Below the pieces are notes generated by a model that saw nothing but the letters and a program-made list of their open reading frames with translations, ran no database searches and was not told where the DNA came from. A program made the position numbers and the translations under genes. From JAZGDL01 sp036477795 (GTDB taxonomy: Bacteria; Planctomycetota; Phycisphaerae; UBA1845): DNA of 19,937 nucleotides. This document shows positions 15,135-19,937 of the stretch, piece after piece. Location of the stretch: the NCBI GenBank assembly GCA_036477795.1, contig JAZGDL010000314.1, positions 1 to 19,937 on the forward strand, written 5' to 3'. Positions within the stretch are counted from its first letter, which is position 1, and every line of letters begins with the position of its first letter.

Positions 15135-15276
15135 ACACGCTGGACCGAGAATCCCTTCTCGGTCCCCCTTCCTGGCGGGCCACGGGAAGGGATTCCCGCA
15201 GCGGATGGGTGCGAGAAAGGATTCTCGCACCAGCACTTCCCACATATGGGTGCGAGAAAGGATTCTCGCACCAGCA
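15135..15276. repeat. 102-bp composite hairpin element plus an extra hairpin unit
   Basis: 15135-15236 is the inverted near-identical copy (about two differences) of 4726-4827. 15237-15276 repeats the last stem (gtgcgagaa/ttctcgcac) preceded by cccacatatgg, as at 7853-7920. The cluster occupies most of the 378-base divergent region between the operon and the glycosyltransferase gene; I find no confident promoter in what remains. Confidence 0.88.
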
Positions 15277-15388
15277 CACCCTGATCGGAGTTGCGCGTTT
15301 GCGCACGGTCATTTAGCGCGACGATAAAGCGAGCGGGGCCAGGGACCGATATACCCGCAGAAACCGTGCTGACTACGGACCTTACCGG

Positions 15389-16846
15389 ATGGGTGATTGG
15401 ATGAGCGAAACCGCACGTGCTCTGAGTTCGCGCCCGCGGCGGCTGTTGATGATATCGCATGCTTTCCCGCCTGTGGGCGGAGCGGGGGTTCAACGGTCCG
15501 CCATGTTCGCCAAGTTCCTGCCGCAGTTCGGGTGGTCGCCCTTGGTCTGGACGGCGGATTACGTTGTGGGCTGGCCTCGGGATGAGAGTCTGCTTGCCGA
15601 CCTGCCGGCCGATCTGGATCGGCGAAGCCTTGACACCCTCAAGCGTAGGAATCGCAGGCAGCGGCGGTCAACCGTGCCGGTGGGCGGGGCGCTCCATGCC
15701 CGGGCACGAGGAGCGTTGGGTCAGATGTGGGCCTGGCGGGTGGCGCGAGCGCGGTGGGGTTTTCGGCAGTGGTTGTTGCCGGATGATCAGGTCCTGTGGG
15801 CTTTTGCGAGCTTGCGATGCCTCAAGCGCATCGCGCGGGATGAGGGCATCGATGCCATCTACTCAACGTACAGCCCGGCCTCGAGCCATCTATTGGCGTG
15901 GCGGCTGAAGGAGGCCACGGGCAAGCCCTGGGTGGCTGACTTCCGCGACCTGTGGACCGATAATTACGATCATACCGATCGATCGAAGATCCGCCGCGGG
16001 GCACGATCGTGGTTCCAGGACAGGTTCCTGGGAGCCGCGGATGTGGTTGTGGGCGTGTCTCCCGATCAGACGCGGATACTAGCCGGCCATCTTCCAGAGC
16101 AGGCGTCGAAGTTCGTGACGGTGACGAATGGCGTGGACCCGGCGGACTTTGAGGGCCTGGAACAGAACGACGCTCGCGGCCAGTTGGGCATTTCGTCCGA
16201 TCGTTTTGTGGTCTCTTATGTGGGCACGATAACTACGGACGATCATCCGGGCGAGATGTTTCAGGGGATCCGGAAGTTTGTCGAGTATCTCGGCGACCAG
16301 CGCGGGCGGTTTGAGCTTCGCATCGTGGGACGGATCTCGGGGGCCTTGCTGCGGGTGGTGGAGGCTGCCGGCTACAGAGCGGTGCTGACCGGCTACGTTC
16401 CACATGGCGATGCCATCCGCGAGATGGTAGCGGCTGACTGTCTTCTTCTGATGAACCCGGTGGTGGGCACCAACTGCGCTTCGGTGCGTCCGGCGAAGAT
16501 CTACGAATACCTGGCCAGCGGCAGATACATTCTGCACTTGGGTGTACCGGGCGGCGCCTCCGACGAGGTTATTGCGGCGTGCAACGGCGGTGAGACCATC
16601 CTGCCGGATCCCGATCTGATCTGCCGGAAACTGCGTGAGCTATGGACACGGTGGCTCAGTGGACGGCCTTCGAGAGGCTGCTCGCCGGAGAGACTGGCTC
16701 CGTTCACCCGCCGGGAGCTGACTGGACGGCTCGCGGGTATTCTTGACGGACTCTTGATCCGGGACCCTCAAATGAGAGACTCTCATCAGAGTTGTCCCGA
16801 CCGCGTGTCAGGGGGGATCCCACGGATTGCAATCCGTGGGCTTTGA
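15389..16846 (+). CDS. GT4-type glycosyltransferase
   Basis: This 485-residue GT-B glycosyltransferase probably adds a sugar from a nucleotide-sugar donor to a glycan or glycolipid at the cytoplasmic face of the membrane. The N-terminal acceptor domain opens with LLMISHAFPPVGGAGVQR (about 19-36), typical of GT4 enzymes. The C-terminal donor domain has VTNGVDPADF (about 249), SYVGTI and RPAKIYEYLASGRY (about 370), which carries the conserved Glu pair region. ATG 15389 and ATG 15401 are both possible; neither has a clear ribosome binding site. The last ten residues (GIPRIAIRGL) and stop are provided by the 22-bp palindrome at 16819-16840. Divergent from the LpxD-like operon, which suggests a surface-glycan locus. 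The sugar specificity cannot be assigned. Confidence 0.9.
   Translation: MGDWMSETARALSSRPRRLLMISHAFPPVGGAGVQRSAMFAKFLPQFGWSPLVWTADYVVGWPRDESLLADLPADLDRRSLDTLKRRNRRQRRSTVPVGGALHARARGALGQMWAWRVARARWGFRQWLLPDDQVLWAFASLRCLKRIARDEGIDAIYSTYSPASSHLLAWRLKEATGKPWVADFRDLWTDNYDHTDRSKIRRGARSWFQDRFLGAADVVVGVSPDQTRILAGHLPEQASKFVTVTNGVDPADFEGLEQNDARGQLGISSDRFVVSYVGTITTDDHPGEMFQGIRKFVEYLGDQRGRFELRIVGRISGALLRVVEAAGYRAVLTGYVPHGDAIREMVAADCLLLMNPVVGTNCASVRPAKIYEYLASGRYILHLGVPGGASDEVIAACNGGETILPDPDLICRKLRELWTRWLSGRPSRGCSPERLAPFTRRELTGRLAGILDGLLIRDPQMRDSHQSCPDRVSGGIPRIAIRGL
16819..16840. repeat. Perfect 22-bp palindrome at the glycosyltransferase 3' end
   Basis: The sequence cccacggattg and its exact reverse complement lie back to back with no loop. 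It is part of the coding sequence and supplies the C-terminal residues of the glycosyltransferase. Confidence 0.9.
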
Positions 16847-16993
16847 CGACGGTTACCGTAGCTGCTGACGCGGATTTCCCAGTTACAGTGTTTTCGTGAC
16901 GGCCTTGCGAGGGACACGCTGGGCGCGCCTTGCGGTTCCGGCCATCACGGTCCGCAGAGGACTTATACCTCCAAGGCCCACAACATGCCTGGC

Positions 16994-17024
16994 AAAGAAA
17001 GAGGGCAGCCAGCATCGGCTGCCC
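16994..17024 (-). terminator. Intrinsic terminator of the small minus-strand gene
   Basis: On the minus strand gggcagcc-gatgct-ggctgccc forms a perfect 8-bp GC-rich stem with a 6-base loop, followed at once by TCTTTCTTT. On the plus strand there is no T-tract, so the direction is minus. It lies 29 bases after the stop codon at 17054. Confidence 0.88.
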
Positions 17025-17053
17025 GGAAATACGGACTACTTGGTCTGTTGGAT

Positions 17054-17149
17054 TTACAGAAGACCGTTCAGCACGTCGAGTGCATCCCCAACCCAATTTG
17101 CGGCTGTGCCGGCCAAGGCTGAGATAATATCAATAGCTCTCTGCACCAT
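17054..17149 (-). CDS. 31-residue amphipathic microprotein
   Basis: I do not recognise this protein. ATG 17147-17149 is preceded by GGAGG (17156-17160) with an ideal 6-base spacing, and the frame ends in TAA at 17054. The peptide begins MVQRAIDIISALAG, contains one Trp (W19) and ends VLNGLL. Hydrophobic residues recur every 3-4 positions (I6, I9, A13, A16, V20, A23/L24, L27, L31), so it should form an amphipathic helix, with weakly acidic net charge (one Arg, three Asp). It has its own promoter and terminator, making a monocistronic unit. An in-frame extension to 17242 is rejected because it would pass through the predicted -10 box. Possible roles include a membrane-active or signalling peptide, a phenol-soluble-modulin-like or leaderless bacteriocin-like peptide, or a small regulatory RNA with an incidental frame. 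None is demonstrated. Confidence 0.68.
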   Translation of the reverse strand: MVQRAIDIISALAGTAANWVGDALDVLNGLL

Positions 17150-17155
17150 AACATC

Positions 17156-17160
17156 CCTCC
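17156..17160 (-). promoter_or_regulatory. Strong Shine-Dalgarno site of the microprotein
   Basis: GGAGG, part of GAGGAGGGA on the minus strand, ends 6 bases before ATG 17149. It is the best ribosome binding site I see in the window and fixes the start of the 31-codon frame. Confidence 0.85.
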
Positions 17161-17227
17161 TCACTCTATCCGGATATCCCGGAAACCAGGAAATTGGGGG
17201 TGAACCACCTCCACCCCATAGTAGACA

Positions 17228-17256
17228 ACGATACAGGGCCAAGACGCCCGGGTCAA
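17228..17256 (-). promoter_or_regulatory. Sigma70-like promoter for the microprotein
   Basis: On the minus strand a TTGACC -35 (17251-17256) and TATCGT -10 (17228-17233) are separated by exactly 17 bases. Transcription would begin near 17221, giving a leader of about 70 bases before the ATG. Confidence 0.6.
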
Positions 17257-17440
17257 GCCCCCTCTGTGCAAGATCTTGTCAGCAATCACTCAAAACTGAA
17301 TTGACCGGGTCAGGACTTCTTGACCGGGCCCAAGATGTGAGCTTGTCGGACCCGGTTATTGCGGCCGGCGCCGGGAGTGAAGTTATACGATCCGTTTTGC
17401 GTTTGTACGTTACGCGGACGTTATGTGGTCATCCCTCGCG

Positions 17441-17470
17441 TTGACATTCAAGCTTCAGCCCAGCTACACT
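17441..17470 (+). promoter_or_regulatory. Sigma70-like promoter for the metalloprotease gene
   Basis: A consensus TTGACA -35 (17441-17446) lies 18 bases before TACACT (17465-17470). The start codon follows about 85 bases later. Between this and the divergent promoter, ttgaccggg occurs twice as a direct repeat (17301-17309 and 17320-17328), a possible operator. Confidence 0.5.
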
Positions 17471-17554
17471 TTGATGGTTTCGTGTATGGTCTGCGCGTTG
17501 ATACGAGTCTCAAAGCAGTTGCCCGCCGGAGTATAAGAGAGGGGAGCACCGCAG

Positions 17555-19937
17555 GTGTCAAACGACCGCAATCAGTGCCGTGTGCATGCGGGGTATGCGA
17601 CGGCGCTTCATTGGACGCTATTATCGATCGTAGCGACCGTTCCCACCTACGCAGCGCCGGTGTCCAATAATGCACAGTTGAAGTCCCGTGTGAACCAAGC
17701 CCTGCGTCTGCGGGCCAGCAGCCTGGTGTCGCTGCAGGTGGACCGCACGCCGGGCATTTCTCAACAGGTAGCTGTCCCGATCAACGGGGAACTGTTGGTG
17801 TTGGATGTGGCGCGGCACTCGGTACGATCTGACGGATATCAGGTGAGAGCGCAGGTGTCCGGCGGCGCGTGGGTCAACCTGGAGCCGGGCCCGGTGCGCA
17901 CGGTGCGTGGAACCATTGTGGGGATGGGCGGCGAGGTAGTGGGCGCGGTGCTTGATCAGGGCCTGTATGCCAGGGTCACTCTTCCCGACGGCGGGGGAAC
18001 ATACTGGGTGGAGCCGTTGATGGGGCGCGTCGCCGGTGCACAGGCTGATCTTCACGCGGTCTACGCCGACGGAGACGCGATGTCCGGCGGCGGGACGTGC
18101 GCGATGGCGATGGAGCAGGCCCCTTTGTTGTTGGGCAAGAGCATTGCGCTGCAGGAAGGCCTGCCGTTGGGGTGCGACGGGCTGCCCTGTGAAGTGGAGC
18201 TGGCCTGCGACTCCGATTTCGAGTTCTTCACCGTCTGGGGCAACCTGGTCGAAGCCCGCATCAACCTGATAATGAACACGGTGAACAAGCAGTATGAATC
18301 CGAAGTCAGTATCGTCCACCGGATCACCACCATTTTGATTCGCACCGATGACGCGAGCGATCCGTATGAGTCCCGCAATGCTGACATCCTGCTGGAGGAG
18401 TTCCGGTCTCACTGGCTGTCGAACCTTGAGGACCTGATAGTTGACGAGCAGCAGTTGTTCACCGGCAAGGAACTCTTCGGGTCGGTAGTCGGGGTCGCCT
18501 GGGGGCTTGGACAGGTTTGCGGTACGGGCGCATTCTGTGTGGTGAAGAACCAGACTACGTTCGACAACGCCACCGACCTGTCGGCCCATGAATTGGGGCA
18601 TCTGTGGGGCGCGGCACATTGTCTATGCAACAGGCCGGCTTTCACGATGAACCCCTCGATCACCGGCGCCAATCGATTCGAGCCGGAACTAACCATACCC
18701 GACATCGTCGCTCATCGTGAAACACGGACCTGCCTGGATTCGCTGGCCCCGCCGATCTCGTTTCCGTTTATGGATACATTCGACGGGGTGGGGGTCGATC
18801 CCGCGTCGTGGCACAACATCGGGGCTTCGGTGGACGACCGGGGAGACGTTGAGCCCAGCGGGGAGACGTCGCTGCACCTTCCCGGGACGGGCAAAGTGTA
18901 CGGCGGATACGGCGACGCGTCCGGCCTGGACCGGTTGGGCGTTCAATACTGGTGGCAGCGAACCGGCACTACCAACGGTTCGCCTGAAGAAGGCGAGGAC
19001 CTGGTCCTGGAGTACAAGACGCTTGAGGGCGGGTGGGCGGAGGCTGATCGGCAGCTCGGCGACCCGGGCGGCGGGGGTGATGATCTTCCTTATGAGCCGG
19101 CTTGCGCGCTCTTGCCGGAAGACGCGGACCTGGGGCGGGCGCAGATCCGGTTCCGGATGGTCGGCGAAGGTCTCACCACCGTGGACAACTTTTTCATCGA
19201 TGACGTCCGTATTGCAGACGGCGCGGAACTGCTGGAGATCACCGTCCAGCCGGCGGGCGACTGCGCGTGTTTGGGCGGCACCGCTGAATTCAACGTCGAG
19301 GCAGCGGGGATCGGCCCGTTCGCCTATCAATGGAAACTCAACGGCGATCCTATTCCCGGTGAAACCGCTGATACGTTGGTGATCGCGGCGGTGAGCGCGG
19401 AAGACATCGGTTTGTACTCGGTTGAAGTTGTCAACGGGTGCGGGGCATGGATCGAGAGTGACGTGGTGGATCTTTTGCAGAACAGCAACCCAACCATCCT
19501 GGTCGGGCCGCAGGATGGTGAGGTCCAGATGGGCCAGCCGCTGTCTCTTAACGTGGTCGCGGGTGGCGGCTGCAATGCGTTTCAATGGCTCTTCAACGGG
19601 GTGCCGATTCCCGGGGCGACCGATGTTTTCTTGTTTGTCCAGAACATGCAATGCGCCAACCAGGGCTGCTACAGCGTCGTGGTCAGTAACGACTGTGGTT
19701 CGGTCACGTCGGAGGACGCGGAGATTGTTGTGAATAGCGCGTCGTGCGGGCCTTTCAGTTGTGTCGATACGGCGGCCCCGGTGATCCTGCACGGTGAGGG
19801 GCTGGCGGGTCAGACCAGGCCCTTCAGCGGGTACATCGACCCGCGGCGGGAAAGCGATAACGGCGTTGATCTCAATCAGGGCATCACCGAGGTGAGCATC
19901 CTGTTCTCCGAGCCGGTGCAGGCCGTCGGCGGCGGGC
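17555..19937 (+). CDS. Secreted metzincin (M12B-like) metalloprotease with Ig-like domains, 3' truncated
   Basis: The frame opens with GTG 17555, preceded by ggag with an 8-base spacer, and stays open to the window end (794 codons), so the C-terminus is missing. The first 35 residues are a signal peptide (ALHWTLLSIVATVPTYA then AP). A propeptide-like beta-rich region follows to about 170. The catalytic domain carries HELGHLWGAAH at 345-355, the HExxHxxGxxH zinc site of metzincins such as M12B reprolysins, with a probable Met-turn at M365 in AFTMNP. Residues about 405-550 form a jelly-roll or MAM-like domain (FMDTFDGVGVDPASW ... FFIDDVRI). Two Ig-like domains follow at about 560-640 and 646-728 (YQWKLNG, FQWLFNG). 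Such multidomain exported proteases are common in Planctomycetota. It probably degrades or processes extracellular proteins. It is divergent from the microprotein gene. Confidence 0.88.
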   Translation, partial: MSNDRNQCRVHAGYATALHWTLLSIVATVPTYAAPVSNNAQLKSRVNQALRLRASSLVSLQVDRTPGISQQVAVPINGELLVLDVARHSVRSDGYQVRAQVSGGAWVNLEPGPVRTVRGTIVGMGGEVVGAVLDQGLYARVTLPDGGGTYWVEPLMGRVAGAQADLHAVYADGDAMSGGGTCAMAMEQAPLLLGKSIALQEGLPLGCDGLPCEVELACDSDFEFFTVWGNLVEARINLIMNTVNKQYESEVSIVHRITTILIRTDDASDPYESRNADILLEEFRSHWLSNLEDLIVDEQQLFTGKELFGSVVGVAWGLGQVCGTGAFCVVKNQTTFDNATDLSAHELGHLWGAAHCLCNRPAFTMNPSITGANRFEPELTIPDIVAHRETRTCLDSLAPPISFPFMDTFDGVGVDPASWHNIGASVDDRGDVEPSGETSLHLPGTGKVYGGYGDASGLDRLGVQYWWQRTGTTNGSPEEGEDLVLEYKTLEGGWAEADRQLGDPGGGGDDLPYEPACALLPEDADLGRAQIRFRMVGEGLTTVDNFFIDDVRIADGAELLEITVQPAGDCACLGGTAEFNVEAAGIGPFAYQWKLNGDPIPGETADTLVIAAVSAEDIGLYSVEVVNGCGAWIESDVVDLLQNSNPTILVGPQDGEVQMGQPLSLNVVAGGGCNAFQWLFNGVPIPGATDVFLFVQNMQCANQGCYSVVVSNDCGSVTSEDAEIVVNSASCGPFSCVDTAAPVILHGEGLAGQTRPFSGYIDPRRESDNGVDLNQGITEVSILFSEPVQAVGGG

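Noticed and set aside
15011..15493. LpxD-like protein starting at 15493
   Set aside because: The extension crosses three repeat elements and the start of the divergent glycosyltransferase gene; the LpxD N-domain begins near ATG 15010.
17621..19792. Long minus-strand open frames (332 and 367 codons) opposite the metalloprotease
   Set aside because: They are antisense shadows of the GC-rich protease gene, His/Arg-rich and without motifs; the plus strand has the signal peptide, zinc motif and Ig domains.

Overview
The window is GC-rich bacterial chromosome, most likely from the Planctomycetota (a Phycisphaerae-like lineage is my guess, not demonstrated). The reasons are a diderm-type LpxD-like acyltransferase, a membrane-anchored SurA/PpiD-like protein, a secreted metalloprotease with Ig-like domains, a topoisomerase I with a lysine-rich tail, and many short palindromic repeat families between and even inside genes. 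No tRNA, rRNA, transposase, integrase or CRISPR array was seen.

Layout: 1-973 has no credible gene and is a patchwork of tandem and inverted repeats. 974-1585 (-) encodes a small exported, C-terminally anchored protein. 1752-4607 (-) is topA, divergent from a SurA/PpiD-like gene at 4993-6930 (+); a hairpin cluster lies between them. After a heptanucleotide tandem repeat comes a minus-strand group: dnaJ/cbpA-like (9256-10275), a coupled two-TM protein (8864-9259), a short-chain dehydrogenase (8010-8744) and a LuxR-type regulator with a degenerate receiver (7026-7673). The 3' end of the dehydrogenase gene is duplicated next to a hairpin element.

10623-11264 (+) is a PIG-L deacetylase. A three-gene minus-strand operon follows: an LpxD-like acyltransferase (14078-15010), a KamA-like radical SAM protein (12854-14059) and a PaaK-like acyl-CoA ligase (11410-12810). 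The operon is bracketed by the same two repeat elements in mirror-image order. 15389-16846 (+) is a GT4-type glycosyltransferase. The deacetylase, acyltransferase, aminomutase-like enzyme, ligase and glycosyltransferase could together make or attach an unusual acyl or beta-amino-acyl group on an amino sugar; this is inference.

16994-17256 (-) looks like a complete miniature gene: promoter, strong ribosome binding site, a 31-codon frame and an intrinsic terminator. Divergent from it, a large secreted metzincin protease with Ig-like domains starts at 17555 (+) and runs off the end of the window.

The most unusual features are the mirror-bracketed operon, the microprotein unit, and repeat elements that supply codons to several proteins, including one 28-bp repeat read in two different frames in neighbouring genes.
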